Source of the DNA: Echinostoma caproni
Lineage: Eukaryota; Platyhelminthes; Trematoda; Plagiorchiida; Echinostomatidae
Reading direction: 5' to 3'
NCBI GenBank assembly: GCA_900618425.1
Contig: UZAN01040021.1
Span: 13,432 to 77,431 of the forward strand
Length of the DNA stretch: 64,000 bases
The position numbers and the translations under genes were made by a program. The notes beneath the pieces are model-generated. The model did no database searches. It was not told where the DNA came from and saw nothing but the letters and a program-made list of their open reading frames with translations. Shown one piece after another: positions 21,571 through 35,870 of this stretch (position 1 is the first letter of the stretch; each line of letters starts with the position of its first letter).

Positions 21571-24500
21571 GTTATGAGCAATACAATTTATATATACACC
21601 CTAGGTATATAATATGAACATTCACCATAAAGCTGTTACTGATATGATTTAACTTGACTTGGATCTAATCAAATTTATGCGTTTATTATTGCACGAGAAA
21701 TTTACGTGTCTTCCGTATGAATGTCTCTTATTCACTGGATTGATTTGCTGAACTTTCAGATATTTTCCAACTTTTCTCTCACTAGTGTGAATGACTGTGA
21801 ATAAGGACACCAGTACAAAAAGAAATTTATTTACAGGGGATTATTGCTGATAACAACAAAATCTCATGGTTTATGTACACTAGAACGTGATGAATCCATG
21901 CTTCCTTCAAAAGTTAGCAACCAAAGAGGAAATTAACCATGGTAAATTAGGATATTCAGTACCCCCTTCAGGACGGATTTCGTGACGCATTATCCTGGAC
22001 CAAGCGACTTTCGCAGAAGACCACTTTGTACGTCATTCAGGGTATATAATATAATCCCAGGGACGAAATCCTCACTTTTGTTTGGTACCCTTCGATTGAG
22101 GTTTGGTGACTGGGCATCTCATTTAATTCTTACTCAAATGGGCAACCTTGACGAACGTCAAACNCAAACGCTTTTACTCGTTGAAATGTGTTTTATTGGG
22201 CATGTTTCCTCATAAAATAATTATTCTTGAAACGTGTATTGCTCGTCGCGGCATATTTAGTCTGCAAAACACGGGGACCAAAGTGAGACAAGTAGGGTTT
22301 TATNTATGGAATTATTGCATTCCCACTAGTGTTAGGCATTATATATGGGGTTCACATCAGCTGCCACTGAGTTCATTTCCCACTGTTTTGCCTTTTGTTG
22401 GCGAAAATCATTTCTACGGTTTTGAGAAAAAGGACTTTCACGGAAAATCCTAAAAGCCAAATGCTGGTTTCAATTTGAAACAAGTTATTTCTATTATAAA
22501 ATCTGTACTCCCAGATGATTTCCGAAAGAACATATTCTCAGCTAAGTTCTATCATAAACCCCAGAACTGTGTACATTTCAAGGGATACCTGTGCATCAGT
22601 GACGAACGATTTACCTTGAGTAAATGGTTCAGACGAAGGCAGTTTTTACAACCTTTTTACAACCTTCAATACATCAGTTGCTTCAATCTGAATACCCGAT
22701 AAATGATCAGTTCACGATCGTTACCAATTTATTAACTCCGTCTAACGCAATCTGATTTGGGTTAATGGCATGTCTGATACCCAGTTTCTCTAAAGCTGTT
22801 GGAAGGGGAAAGCGGTTTTAGGTGGACACTCATGTGCCTATTTCTGTGTGTAAAGAATACCGGTTCATTTGTAAGCTCTGCGAACACACCTACACACTCG
22901 TTGACAAACGAGAACAAAAGGGTAAATGGAGCGACACACATTTCAATTTAATTATGCATGAGATAAATAATAATGGTTTTCAGGAGATTTAGGAGTTAAG
23001 AATCAATTGCATTCACTTGTTTACAACAACATTTTCCTTTAGGCGTAAACGATCAAGCAGATTTAACCAATCCATGTGAAGTCAAAGCATTCTGTGCCAA
23101 GGGAACAGGCCGACACACGGCCGGGTGAGTGGGGAGTATGTGATGCCCACATAAGTGTATAATACACAAACGGGTGATGTTTACAACAGTTGACAATCAG
23201 TTCAGAGGCTTTGATCGCAGAATAATCACTTGAACGATGAAAACTGAAGGTGGTAGAATGGAGTGACTAAATTGTCATTTTAACTATGAAAATCAAATCA
23301 ATCACCAATTTTGTTGTCTTATCTGAAATTTCATCAGTATGTACTGGTTTTTGTCATCCTTTCGTGGATTTTAACCTTCAAAAGTATTATACTAACATTT
23401 GCATTGCTCTTATAATTCCCAAGAAGAAAGTTAAAATCAGAAAATACAAGAAAAGGGGGAATACCATGCTGTGTTGGGGTTATTTTTGGTGCTTGTGGTG
23501 GTGCTACTGACGATAGTCTTATTATCATTGGAGTACGTGTTTTATGCCATTTGTGCACTGTGATGTGCACGAACTAGATTGTGCTCCTCATCGTATGAAC
23601 GACGAACCTCATCATTGAAAAACTACGGGGACCTCAGAATATAAGCGTGTTGATCACGGGGTGGATATGTAATGTGTCCACTCAAAGTCAGTCGCAAAGC
23701 AGCCTGTCTGTTTCTAGGTATCACGGACGTCGTGCGGCCATGATCAAACCTTTCACATTGCCAATATTAAATAATCCGTCTTAATGTCTTCATGGTGTTT
23801 CATTTTACCTTCGTTGAATCAAATTTCTAAAATGAGTCGTTCTCGCGTCTTTGGGCTTGTCGTTTGAAAGTGAATGACGAGATAATGTATAGTACGAGCA
23901 ATATATATATCACTAGTGGATAACATAACGCAGTGAGCCTGCACAAATACTTGTCGAATAAGACTAATATTGCTATTAATTGATGACCGAGAAAACGCCT
24001 AAACAAAACGAATCCATTGCGCCCACCAGTAGAGAAATACTGTTAAGGATATACCTCCATATATTATCCATACATAAACTAATTGAATAAACTGAATATA
24101 ATCGCAACAAACTGGTAAATACAGCCCGGCGTAAAACATAATGAAAGCAAATTTAGATCAAACCATCAAAAAGAACTAAACCAAAGATTAAATTTGTACA
24201 AGGAATACCATAATGGAATGCATCCCTCTTTCAGTCAATCGTTCAAGTTTGCAATCATATAAATGGGATGTTTTAGTACACTCTCCTTGCAACTCGGTGA
24301 TGAGAGATTTCTGTATACCAGTGAAATTTCGTGTTTTGGACTTGATTTCGATTTTGATTTCGATTACTGAGTTGCGAGCATTACGATTACAGCAGTAAAT
24401 TATTAGAATCTGATAGTAACTTTGAGAAGCAAAAACGTCAAGAGTTCTCATAAGTTATTAAGATATTCGTGTGAGGGTGTATATTATCTACATTTTGTTT

Positions 24501-25255
24501 TTTTCCCTGTACAATTTTGTTGATGAAATAAGCTGCTGTAAAGCGTTCAAACCAATTAGCTAAATATCTTGCAACGTAACACTGCATAACACGAGGATCT
24601 GTCTTCCCAAAAGATATGTGGTAAATCCAAGCCAAACATAATGATGACTACTATCACACCTTATTCAACTTTGATCATTGTTTGGTGGATTGTGAAACAG
24701 AAGCCATTTAAAATTTCCGCATTATTTCGAAGCAGATTGTTTCGTTTCATGCCTGATTATTTGATTCACATATGACAACTAATAAGAAACTGGGTACTGC
24801 GTTGTTCTAAACTTGTGGAATGCCACATGCACGCTTGTAACAGATTGGCTAACTCTAGGTCGACGTTTATGCCTAACTTTAAGTCCTATCTCTAAATGTG
24901 CCAGTACTGACTTAAAATGCTGAGGTTTCTCTGGTAAAACAACAGTAGCTTGCATAAGGGAAACGCGATGATATCACTATGTCGATTCACGTTTTCAAGT
25001 CACTTTTCCCCAACTTCACACCCAGGAAAGGAACAGTTTCTGGTAGACTGGTCTCACTCATCAATTCTCCACTATTGACAAAGTCCATTAGTCCCAGAAA
25101 GGGTCACAACGAGGTGTGAGCTAAAGAACTTAGGATGAAAATGTCATCGAAAACCAGTTTGGAGATATCAATGCAATTCAATTTATTGTCATATCAGACG
25201 CGAGATGGCCTATATTAATTGCATGTTGACATCGCGCTAGGGGAAAATCCTACCG
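21571..25255. other. No supported gene
   Basis: Single Ns occur at 22,164 and 22,304. Frames of 60-101 codons around 21,982-22,702 overlap each other and lack motifs. A short direct repeat GATTTCGATTTTGATTTCGATT lies at about 24,343-24,365 as two GATTTCGATT units. Confidence 0.45.
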
Positions 25256-25493
25256 TCAGCTCTGTAGCGAACTGGAGTTGCTCTGCTGTCGCTTAACGTA
25301 ACCTGCTGCAGTTTCACGTGGCATCAATGAGCTCAACAGATCTTTTGCTTCAGAGAGCAATTTTGTGCAAGCATTACCGAGACCAGTCACGTATTTGATC
25401 TCCATTCCCCTACGACCGTCGCAACATAGCAAGATTTTAAGGAGTGGGATAATATTAACAGAAATAAATTCCTCGGTACTGATGGGTTCTAAA
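25256..25493 (-). CDS. Candidate exon, alpha-helical protein, unrecognised
   Basis: The minus strand has a strong 3' splice-site look-alike (ATGTCTTTTAG) ending at 25,494. It is followed by an open frame of about 79 codons to a TGA at 25,256. The translation starts PISTEEFISVNIIPLLKILL, then CCDGRRGMEIKYVTGLGN, and later LLSEAKDLLSSLMPRE. The leucine-rich amphipathic pattern would suit a HEAT/ARM-type helical repeat, but no family is recognised. An internal TCG/GTAATG could serve as a donor instead of reading to the stop. A shorter antisense frame overlaps. It could still be a chance ORF. Confidence 0.35.
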
Positions 25494-25712
25494 AGACATG
25501 TGCGAATCACCTTGCACGAATTGCTTCATTCATCTTTCATACATTTCTGTTAGCAGGAAGACAAATTAACACATGACGTGCTGTTCGCATCACTCCAGTA
25601 CCTATGAAAGAAAAGTGTAAATTTCGGTCAATCGCTTCATCTTCAGCACTCCTCAAGGCTTTCGAGTGAATCTTTATTCAGTATTCATCCTTTACTCTTT
25701 ATTTGTGTGGTT

Positions 25713-25891
25713 TCAGTCAGTTTGATTATTTTGGGCTTTTCTGTACCTCCGATGTGATCGCCTGTCTTCAAATTCGGTGGGCACCAAATTACACAATTGA
25801 TAACAGGGAGGATGCTCAGCGAATTTTGCATCTGTTTCCCGGTCGGTTAAGAGTGTTTTGTAATGGTATGATGTAGTAGGACTGCAATGAT
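25713..25891 (-). CDS. Candidate exon near poly(A) signals, unrecognised
   Basis: On the minus strand a possible acceptor ATCATTGCAG is followed by a frame of about 58 codons (SPTTSYHYKTLLTDRETDAK, then HPPCYQLCNLVPTEFEDRR) ending in TGA at 25,713. An AATAAA (reverse complement of 25,698-25,703) follows within ten bases of the stop and another lies about 25 bases farther on, as in a terminal exon. Alternatively a good donor GGAG/GTACAG at about 25,750 would end the exon earlier. Its splice phase does not fit the frame at 25,256-25,493, so the two are not joined here. Confidence 0.35.
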
Positions 25892-25931
25892 AGTTCAATG
25901 GAATAGTGACTGTTGTCCTGCCTCTAAGCAA

Positions 25932-28900
25932 TGGGACTGCAAATTGGATGGTACAATCCTTTGCGCGGCTTGGTCACTCAAATGCAATCACTGCAAACAT
26001 ACACAGAAGCAAAGGAGAACAGTGACGCCTAACAGGAGTTCAAGCTCATTTACTTGCTCATTGTTTTGATCTTTCAAAGGGCCATGTTGCTCTTCTCCGT
26101 TTATGGTTAGGAAAGTAACTGGCTAATTAGGGAAATTGTCAGTTCAGGTTTTGCAGGAAGTACACATGTAACACATTCAAGAACAACTTATTAATCAAGG
26201 GAGTCAATATGGACGTCAAAAAACAGGCCGGCAAAAAGGTAGACCAATATCAGGTACCAACTTTGTATGCAATCCGATTGCGGTCAAACTGGGCACTCAA
26301 GTGGTCTAAGGAACAATCACATCATGCAGTTCCTCACTGAAATCTGAGTGGCCCGAGCGGATCGAATCGTGATGGAGTAAGTTCGCGCGTGTGCATGTGT
26401 GGTCGGAAGCAGCATCGGCCGAGCAATCAATCATGCATTGAACGAGCGCAGTAAGCGAGTTCGTCATAGGTAAGTCACATCAGCTGTCATTGTGTCACGT
26501 ATAATCAAGCCATCATAAATTTCAGTGGTCTGAGAAAAAAATCTTTCTTATTTGATCCAAACTCAGTAGTTGAATGTCATTCATCAGTTAATTTCTCAAG
26601 GCGATTGTTCTCGCCACAGTCTCATCTAGGCGGTAATGAATAAACTGTATAACCAAATTAACTAATGAAAATGTATGCTGACAAAAATGCTCGTTTTCGG
26701 TGCTACATCAACTTGTGACAGCACAATTTATAATAAATTGAACGGTCATTAGGAGAAGATACATACCTATGAAGGAAATCAGACTATAACAGAGACGATG
26801 GCATTGTCGTAATTGATGTTTCTCTTTGTGTGCATGAATGAAAAGGGGAAAACGGAGGGTGATTGTGAATGATGGAGTAGGTGATTGAGTGAGAGTTGAT
26901 GAAAAGAGCTTACGTCACCAGGTTGTGAATGGATGACCATAGAAAGACCATAATCTTCTTACAAACTGATTTTGGGGTCACAAGAGGGTTTGTGGAGACG
27001 GATAATATTCACCTCGGCTATTGACTAAATTCTGAACATGACCGTTTTAGATAACCTGCCCTTGACCCTTGAAGACGGAAAGCCTAAAGCACATTAAATG
27101 TGTGGTTAGACTCAGTCAGATAGCTCGTGAGTATCGTCGCCCCGGTTCTTGTCAATCCCTGATTCAACTAACTGGGGTGATGCTGCTTGATACGATCAGA
27201 TCACCGTCCTACTGTTCGACCCACACGCTCACTCCACAGAAGCAGGTAAATAGATAAACACACAATGAGGTCTCATCCGAGGGTAACCTATCGTAGTCTG
27301 CACAAAGAGAACAAGTTTGAACGTAAACATAATACAGGATTCAGGCACAACGTGGGTGAATGGTGATGAACGAACGAGTTTGTCTACTCAAATTTTTGCA
27401 GTCGTGTCTGCCCTGGATAGGTTGGGGAGATAGACACGCTTCTTATTTTCTGGGTCGTATAATGCCTTAGGTGATTATGCTATCATGGCTTTATGAATGA
27501 ATGACTCAAGATATCCATTTTCCAGAAAAACAGTTTGTATTCTTCTCAGTTTAAATCCGACAGAGTCTGAAGAACACAGTTATTTTAGCCCTAGTGGTGA
27601 GGCATTGTATCATATTTTTCTTTTGTTGCTTTTGGACAACACTTTCGCAGTGTATGCACTGTCCCGTCCACGTTTTCTCATGGTGCTTGCTTCTACGAAT
27701 GGAGCTCTCTGACCGTCGAGAAAAGAACACGTCTAGAAATGCGAAACCACTTGTGTCTTCCTTTTCAAAGAAGTCTCGTAGACTGAAAGTGGTTATGTCT
27801 CTTCTGAGTGACTCATTTAGATAGGCTATTCACTTTGCCAGAGCATGTTACGACGAATAATTCAAATATCCACAAGTGAACACCGTATTTAGCCAGTTCT
27901 TGTAGCTCCGAAACGAGCATGTTTGCCAACTTGTGTTTGTATGACTACTGAGTCTGGGATAATTTCGCATATATAACTAACTGAGGAACCCTGATTCCGA
28001 GGATGAAGTTAAGTGAACAATAGTGCCTGTTTAGAACACGATAAGCATTACGACAGTCTAAAATATTCCCACTTACGATTGCGCTGCCCTTTCGGCGCCC
28101 CGTTTTCTGTGGCGTACTCTTCCTCTTTAATGTATTTTGGATGGGTTTAACCCTCATTCACTAAACCAGACGGTCAAAGTAGCGAGTGCACGACGCCCAC
28201 AGTACATGTGGAGAATGACTGTTCTCCTAGGATTTCTAATAGATATAACGGCCACTTGCAAGCTGTCCTACTTGGGGTCTCGCGATCACGCATTTGGTCA
28301 GTAACTCGTGGTTGTTGCACCATATTTCAAAGCAATAAAATGCGTCTATTTCATTTTTATCGTTATTTGTTATTATTGCTATTATTATCACTTATAAACT
28401 CGGAGGAGAGGACAGATATTGACTCCATTTTTGAAATTGTGAAATTCACCTTAGTTACTAACGTCCGTGTTCTATTAATTGACAAGACCATGACCTTGGC
28501 ATTAACAAAAAACGACATTATTACACACAACGATCCGATATTATTTCCGCATTTTATGCTAGGCGCCTTTGGTCTGCCTCTTTGTCCAGCCCACATTCGC
28601 ACTCTCAATTCATCATGCACTATTCCCGCATGTAGCAGAGTAGCCCAGATTTAGGAGATCACACGAATCCTGATGGGATAGGTGTGTGAGATTCAACAAA
28701 CGTATCGCGTACACACTTGAATGATTCGTAAACAATCGAGATTACGTGAGACTGGACTAATCGAGGAATAGCGTGACGGGGCGTGGTGAGGCTCGGCGGC
28801 GAACAAATCACGTATCTTTGTCTGCTGTCCTTGGAGAAGCGGCCAGTAAGGGGGGGGGCTTGCTATGCACCTTGAGGGAATTAAATGGCATTCGTTGCTA

Positions 28901-29269
28901 CTGGATTCAATCTAGTCGACTTTAGTGCGCCCAACATCACGCACTTCATATGGAGATGCTTGTCAGGAAGAAGAGAATGTGAAGCTGAACGGCCTTTCCC
29001 GTATTTATATAAAAATTACGATGCAACCAGTCCTCTGGAGTTTTGTGAAACGCACTTCTGATGAAATTTTATTTTTACCTTATTGTTCAACTTTTTATCA
29101 ATAAAACGTATCATGTAAATGTAGAAAAGAGTGGCTTACAATGATTGGAACAGTGAAGCACAAAAGTAATGAAATTTTATTCCTAATTTGCTTCAATTTG
29201 GTGATCACTGGTAATGACCATATTATTAACAAGGAATTATGGTAAATGGTGGTGTTATTGGTGGCGGTG
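25932..29269. other. No firmly supported gene
   Basis: A tRNA A-box look-alike TGGCCCGAGCGG lies at about 26,349, without a good B box. The longest ungapped ORF of the window is at 28,208-28,654 on the plus strand (148 codons). Starting at the internal ATG near 28,340 it would give a Leu-rich N-terminus like a signal peptide. The Leu run is encoded by a TTATTATTG simple repeat and there is no domain, so it is not called. A G8 tract lies at about 28,850. Confidence 0.4.
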
Positions 29270-29335
29270 GCGATAGTGGCCAAGTGATCTAATCACCAAG
29301 ATTTTATCCAGAGGATTTAAGTTTGAATTCCACCA
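29270..29335 (+). mobile_element. tRNA-like SINE head
   Basis: An A box TGGCCAAGTGATC (29,277-29,289) is followed about 30 bases later by a B box AGTTTGAATTCC (29,320-29,331) and CACCACTG. Order and spacing fit a polymerase III promoter of tRNA origin. The acceptor stem is not conserved, so this is a SINE remnant rather than a tRNA gene. Confidence 0.45.
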
Positions 29336-32300
29336 CTGTTGCCCAACTTTCCATTTTTTCAATGTCATATGGTAATTTTTTTAATAGGCCGCTTACCGAT
29401 TTCCGAAAATTGTTATATATATTCACACAAACGAAACATAATTTTGTAAATGGGGCTAAAAAGATGGTGTGCTATGTTTGTAGTCCCCGTTCAGTTATGC
29501 CAAGTCAGCTGTGTGCACCAAGTTTGCTTTCCGATCTTCGCTCGTAGACATGTACGGATGTTATCACAAGTACGGAAAGTTGATTTTCAAATAGGGAATG
29601 TGGTCGATTAATGTACGTATATGGCAGTGAACAGAAACTCATAAGTCACTGATCACTGACGTTTACATGGTTTACTGGATTGCAGCTACTAACTTCATGA
29701 CTGTGTCACTCGAATCACGATCTATTTATTCGTCCAGAAATGCTACAAGTCAGAGACACCCAGTTGCTTTTACCGTCATTTACGTAAACACAAATAAATC
29801 TACCGCAGTCTCATTGTTTCTAGTCCTGCAACACCTACATAGTCCACCACTCAGGTTCAGCTCAGGGAATAATTAACCAATGTCAAATTGATGATGAGCA
29901 GATTATCTTATACAGTTCCCGCAGAGTGTAGGTCACTCGATGAAACTGACAGGTTGGACAGTAATCGGAAAATGTGCAACCAACTGTCTTTCCCAATCTT
30001 CATTCAATACTTCAACAATCACGTAACATTTGAAACGAGACCATTCGCGTGGTTGTTGACTTTTATTCTGGTTGTTTTTGTAGTAACCGTCTGTACAAAG
30101 CGTTCGGGTTATCCGGCGATGAGATAGGATTTTCAACCAGTTCTTCTTTGACTGATGCCCGGCAAAATCGTGCACAAATTTAACTTACACTTGAAATTTC
30201 CGATGCTCAGAAAATACATGTCATGACTGTTTCAAGTTGTTAAAATCACGTATTTCGAACCCATTAACCTCTACGGTTTTATTATCTTGGGTTGAAAAAT
30301 TTAAATATGTTCTCCAAATATCGATAGCATTGAGGTAGCCTTTTTACACAATCGATTGATTTCCAACGAGATTGTCTAATTTGTTACTCTTGTAAGCCGT
30401 GATAATTTGGCTGCTCCGTTTGTGTAACTGTGAATTCCTTCATCGGATAGAAAGTGGACTATGCAGCACCACAAGGATTGTTGTAGACCATATGTATGTA
30501 TGTCCTTATGTTTGACGCGCTTGCATAGTTAACCCACCGGTTTGTGTGACGGAACTTTCGTGAATGCTAATTGTTCTACAGCGCCCAAGTCACAAGATTT
30601 TCTCCCTTAATTGTTCCAGAGTTCATTTGTCGTCCAGAAATGAAATATCAGTGAAACTACCTTTGTTATAGGTAAATGCCTAGAATTTTATGCAAAATGT
30701 TTGCTCCAGAAAATTTTATTTTGCTTCATACGACCTATTAAAAAAATGACAGGAGAGAACGAGATGGATCTCATAATTAGTTGTTATTGAACCGATAAAA
30801 CAAATGAAAATTGTGAATTCAAACAAAGTCAAAAGAAGCAGTATTGACTGATAAAGCGATCAGATTTGCATCCTATATGAGATGGGTAACGTTCAGCCGG
30901 AATGTGTGCCTAAGAGAGAGGGAGAAATATGGTGAAATGGCTAACAATGGGAATTGGTGAATCAAGGTAGGGCTTATCTGGTCAGTGAACCCAGCGTGAC
31001 CACTGACTGTTTCTACAGATACTGAATCCGAATTGTCTCGCATAAGACCAAGATATCGGTTAGATATTATCTGGGATTTACTTAAAACAATCTCGCAAAT
31101 CTTTTATCTTTTGTTGTCCCTCTTCCCCATCAGTTGTTCTGTCGTTCCTCAGTAATTGGTCTGTCGCAGACTGACACTCAGTATGACGAACGGTCTTGAA
31201 ATCATAAGATTAAAAGAATCATTCAAGATGACTGCGACTTTCAACGTATTCATTCCCAAAGTGGATAAAGAGTCTTTCTGAAGTAAAGATTTGAGCCTAT
31301 TGTTTTGGTAGATAGCTGTTAGTTTTCCTCTACTACAAAGAACAAATGTGAACCAGGTTAGTGTTGAATAGGTTGTAATCCCCATTCTGGGTATGAAGGT
31401 ACTTTGGACCTAGTTCTCCTCTCGTGTGAGGTACAAGTAAATTTCATCCGTTTGTCATCAGTGTGTTTCTGTATTCCGTCGCTGAAGATTTCGTTCACTG
31501 TATGACTTCGGTAACTACCAAGTACTCCAAAACAAGCTATTGTTTCTTTTTCTGATTCACAATGAAGCACTTACGAAGTAACAGTGTCTAGCTCGTTTCC
31601 GGGAAAGTGTGTTAAAAGAGCTGCATCCGGCTTGATTTCATCATGTCAGTGTTGAACTACAAACTAAATGCGAAACATGGGGAAATAAAAGCAGTTCACA
31701 GAGAACGAATTTCGTCGTACAACCTACAGAGGATCAGTAAACCTTGGAATGCAATCCTTCTGGCTCCAAAACCTCCCATTTTTGATTAGTTATCATACGA
31801 GAGTAGTGACTGATATCACTCGATCGTACAATGAATTTCGTCAAAAGAAGAAAAAATTTCAACCTGATTTCATAACTTATAAAAAGCCGGTGTTTTTTTG
31901 GGTCTGGTCTGTAGTTGACTAGGTTTTGTGCTTGCATTCCATTTTAAACTGAGTCCATGGGATTGTACCGCCGAAGTGGGCCTTATAACACTGAAATTTT
32001 CTAGGAAAAAGAAAGAATTTCAAAACAGTATTACAGTTTATACAAATTGTTTTCATTCGGTAGTGATCATGAAAGTTAAAACGGTCTTGAGGAATTTTAG
32101 GATTCACCTCTGGAGTGATATTTGGATTGTGAATCCTCTCTTGAGAAAAATTAGAAGATTGGAAAATGAACGATGTCTGTACAACCGAGACCATAGACGA
32201 ACACGTACACGTAATAAGCTCATCCAACTTAAAGTATTCTAGTAATATATATAGGTTCATACCTCGCATAAAGTAAACATGGAAATCACAGTATAGTGAA

Positions 32301-35300
32301 TCCAACCCATCCAACCAATATCCTTGGAGCAAATCAGTTTAACAACTGAACCGATCCGTTTGAGAATGAAAACGTACAACCAACCTCCATGAAGATAGTA
32401 TCCTAAAGGACATTGATCTAGATACCACTCAGTCTCAGAAGTAATGAGTCAATTTTTAACAGTCAGTTTTGATATTGATTATAATGTAATGAGTTATAAA
32501 CGATGACCAAATGTGAACTGGATAAATGTCTTGAAGGACTTCTATCCCATAATGTGATTTCTAACATTCGTTTACTACAGCAGCAGATTTCTAACTATTC
32601 GATTGAATAAGTAATCAGTTTACACGGTATTGAGACTCTATGGATCATAATCACACTATAGACTGATGATTTTGTCTTCCAGTCGCACCATTGCCACCCA
32701 AATTACTCGGCATCTTTTGTCAATAATCAACCTTAGATCAGCTCCAACCTTTTTATCAAAACTAATTAGCATCTTTTCACAATAAAAAAGTATGCTACTA
32801 CTTTCTATCATCCTTTAAAATATTTCCAAATTTATGCGTCCGCCATCGAGCGAATAAGTCTCTGACAGGTCGATAATCCAATCGTTTGGCTCCTCGTGCA
32901 CGTAACACGGGCATACTACAAAATTGTGATAATCTTGATCCATGTGATGTTAAATCGACTCCAGCTATTCTGATGAAGTTCAGAGTTCTTAATGGAAATC
33001 TTGCTGCATTAGGGGGACAGGGGAGGATGAAAAAGTCTTCGAGTAAACGCTTTGATCAAAATGAACATTGCCCCGTTTTCACTAAACCATAGGTGCAAGA
33101 CGCCGAGAAATACTTTTTCAAACCATAAACTGTTTTCGGAGTCAACGTAAAAAGCCCACTCCTAAAAATTATTTGAACAAATGGTGATAAACGAACGATA
33201 TTCCCGTCGTGACTTTTTATCTTGCCGATATTTTGATAGCAAAAAAGATTCAGGCAATATATTCTCATTGCCTCGCCAATACTAATCAAACTTAACTATG
33301 GGTAATTATGCAATCTTTTTATACCTTATCCATTTTATCCCATTAATTAGTATTAGTTACTCATCATTATGTATTCTCCTTAATATTATTACATGGTTTG
33401 CGTCCGTAAATGAAACAACAGTTAATCTATATGAGAAACAATTTTCGAACCGTGTTATAGGAAACATTAGTGATCAGTTGCTCTTGAGTATTAAGTGACT
33501 CAGCCCCCACTGGAAACGGTAGAATAACAGATAATAATAAGGTCATCACCCGCTTGCTTCTACGATGAGCACGGTCAAGAGAACACAATCACTTTAACAC
33601 ATTCCGATTGACATTCAGGGACGTAAGACAGATGTTTCTCATTTATGTGATAGGAAACCTATGTTAAGATAGGCTGGTTACATTGAAACTTTAACTCAAT
33701 ACCAACTTCTCTACTAACTGAGTATTATTATATGGCAAACATTTGTCAGGAAACCGCCATTCATTTACCTGAGCTATTGCAAAATCCATACGGAGATGAA
33801 TTCGAGTCATGTTTCATCCAGATCCCTCATTCGTGCTTAATGGTGCTCCATTTTAATGCACTCCACACCCCACCCCACCCACACACACCTAAAGCTTGTG
33901 CACTTCACACAAGGGTAATCTCAGATAATAATCTGTTTGTTTCCGGTAGCAATCAAAGCTGCAATTTTATTCAAACCACGACCACAGTGCAGTGAATTCA
34001 GTCAAAATGGTTTTCACGTGACGCATACCCAAACACTGCTTTTCATCGAATCAACATTTCCAGCTCGTATCACATGATATGCCAGGAACACTGGACCGGG
34101 ATGGGCTGAAAAAGTACACATTATCGCTTCTTATAAGTGCTAATATTCTTTCGGCCATGTTTGTTCATTCGCTACCCATTGATGGAAAACCCTCACGGCA
34201 CTGAGCCAAGTTCATCAAACACAGTGTTTAACTTTTTCGACGGTTCGGTTAAACAGAATTCTCCTCAACCTGCCAACTACATCGACCTAGAAAACACATA
34301 GCTGTTGTGCATGCATGAGCGACCAGAAAACGCTAACCGCTTTCAAAGAGGGATGTTGATATTCCACAACAATTATCGGAGTAGTGTGATGCGTCCAATG
34401 TTCCTCATTGGCGGCTATTATGCCCAATCCGGTTGTAAATGCAAATTATTCCCAAGAGCTGAAGAAAGATCGATTGAACGCGATCATCACCAATATAAAG
34501 AGTGTTCACGTATGACTGAAGTAATGGACTATCAGGTTTATTCTTTGAGTATTCCACGCTCTAATCAATTGCGCTCATCACCGGAGTGAGAAAAAAGTCA
34601 GCATACACTCAACGAATTATCTTCCAAAAAAAGGATATCCATCCATCCAGAGAAATTTATAAGCAACTGGCAGTGCATAACCTCTTGTATGTGTTGCTAA
34701 ATAAACTCATTTGTCGATGTTCAATTGGCAGCTACTTCTGAGTAGATGTGCAGGATAAATCATATCGATTCTCGGTAACCGTACCTAAAAGATAAAGTCA
34801 TGTCAAGGAGTCGTTTCGTTCAACCCGAAGGGTCGATATTCAGCAACTTATGGGCACATCCTTGAGCGCGTCCAGTCACTTATACACTTCAGAGATACTT
34901 CGCCTGAGATTCACTTTTGCTAAAATCTATTTCTAAAGCATATCAGACGGTCATTCTATGTTTTTGGCTCGACATAAACGTTCGTCAACAAACTTGAAAC
35001 TGTAATTGCAACAGAACTAGTTTGTTCCCTGTTAGAGGTCCATTATCTGATTCTTGACCTGGAAGTTTTCTAAAGCTAATGCATAGTTATATAAAGAGGA
35101 AACAGGAGTCCAGTGTTTTCTAGTCTACGGCTAATTTGACGCATAGAGGATGGCATGAATGTTTCCAGTATGGACGGGAGGTCAATCGAAATCAATAAGC
35201 GCTCACGGAAACCGTTAATGAACAGTAATTGTCGATTAAAATAACAACTGTTTGTAATATGAATAAAGGTCTTAGGTTCCTCGAAATTTAAATCACCTTA

Positions 35301-35820
35301 TCAAATTAGTTGGATAAACCAATATTTGTTATTTTACAAAATAATGATATATGTAACACATATCCTAGCTACACGCATCCGGATATTAATTTTCAAATCA
35401 AAATCCACCCTCAGATTCTTCGCTGAGTGTGCATGTACTTTTCTTCCTAATCAAAGAAATGATCTCGCGGATCAGGGCCCTAAAAAGACCTGCTGTACTA
35501 GTTCCACTCAACACATTTTCCTGCTTAAGATGCTTTCAATTTGAATAAATAGGAGAGATAAAAAGCACGTCATTTACGAATTGGCTTCATGAGATCCTCG
35601 TCGCACTGGTCAGAAGTGTGAATACATATTAGGGGGGGGGGTTGAGCATTCCCTCGTTGAGAACGGCAAATGTAGAAGGCAGAACCTGACTGACAGGACA
35701 CCCGACATTCACTGAATTACGATTATCGTCTTGGTTTAGTTTTCGACCCGTCTGATCTACCCCTCAAGAGGCCATTATAAATCTAAATTAATCTGATGGC
35801 AATTCATTAGGAAGGACAAA
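29336..35820. other. No supported gene
   Basis: ORFs up to 137 codons (for example minus 31,919-32,332) overlap antisense frames and show no motifs. A GTCAGTG/CACTGAC inverted repeat sits at about 30,981-31,007, a C-rich CCCCACCCCACCC tract at about 33,868, and a G10 tract at about 35,631. Confidence 0.45.
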
Positions 35821-35870
35821 ATGGTTAGTTGGTCGAATGAAATGCCCATAGTTCTCGGGTTCAAAATACT
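35821..35870 (+). mobile_element. tRNA-like fragment
   Basis: TTAGTTGGTCGAATG resembles an A box and CGGGTTCAAAATAC, about 20 bases later, resembles a B box. The spacing is short and no further SINE body is recognised. Confidence 0.3.

Noticed and set aside
26345..26400. A-box look-alike TGGCCCGAGCGG suggesting a tRNA or SINE
   Set aside because: No B box at suitable spacing and no tRNA stems.
28208..28654. Longest ungapped ORF (148 codons) with an internal ATG followed by a signal-peptide-like Leu run
   Set aside because: The Leu run is produced by a TTATTATTG simple repeat, an antisense frame of 85 codons overlaps, and no domain or splice context supports it.
31440..31475. Minus-strand CTGATGACAAACGGATGAAAT resembling a hammerhead
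   Set aside because: No stem II pairing and no relation to the other copies.
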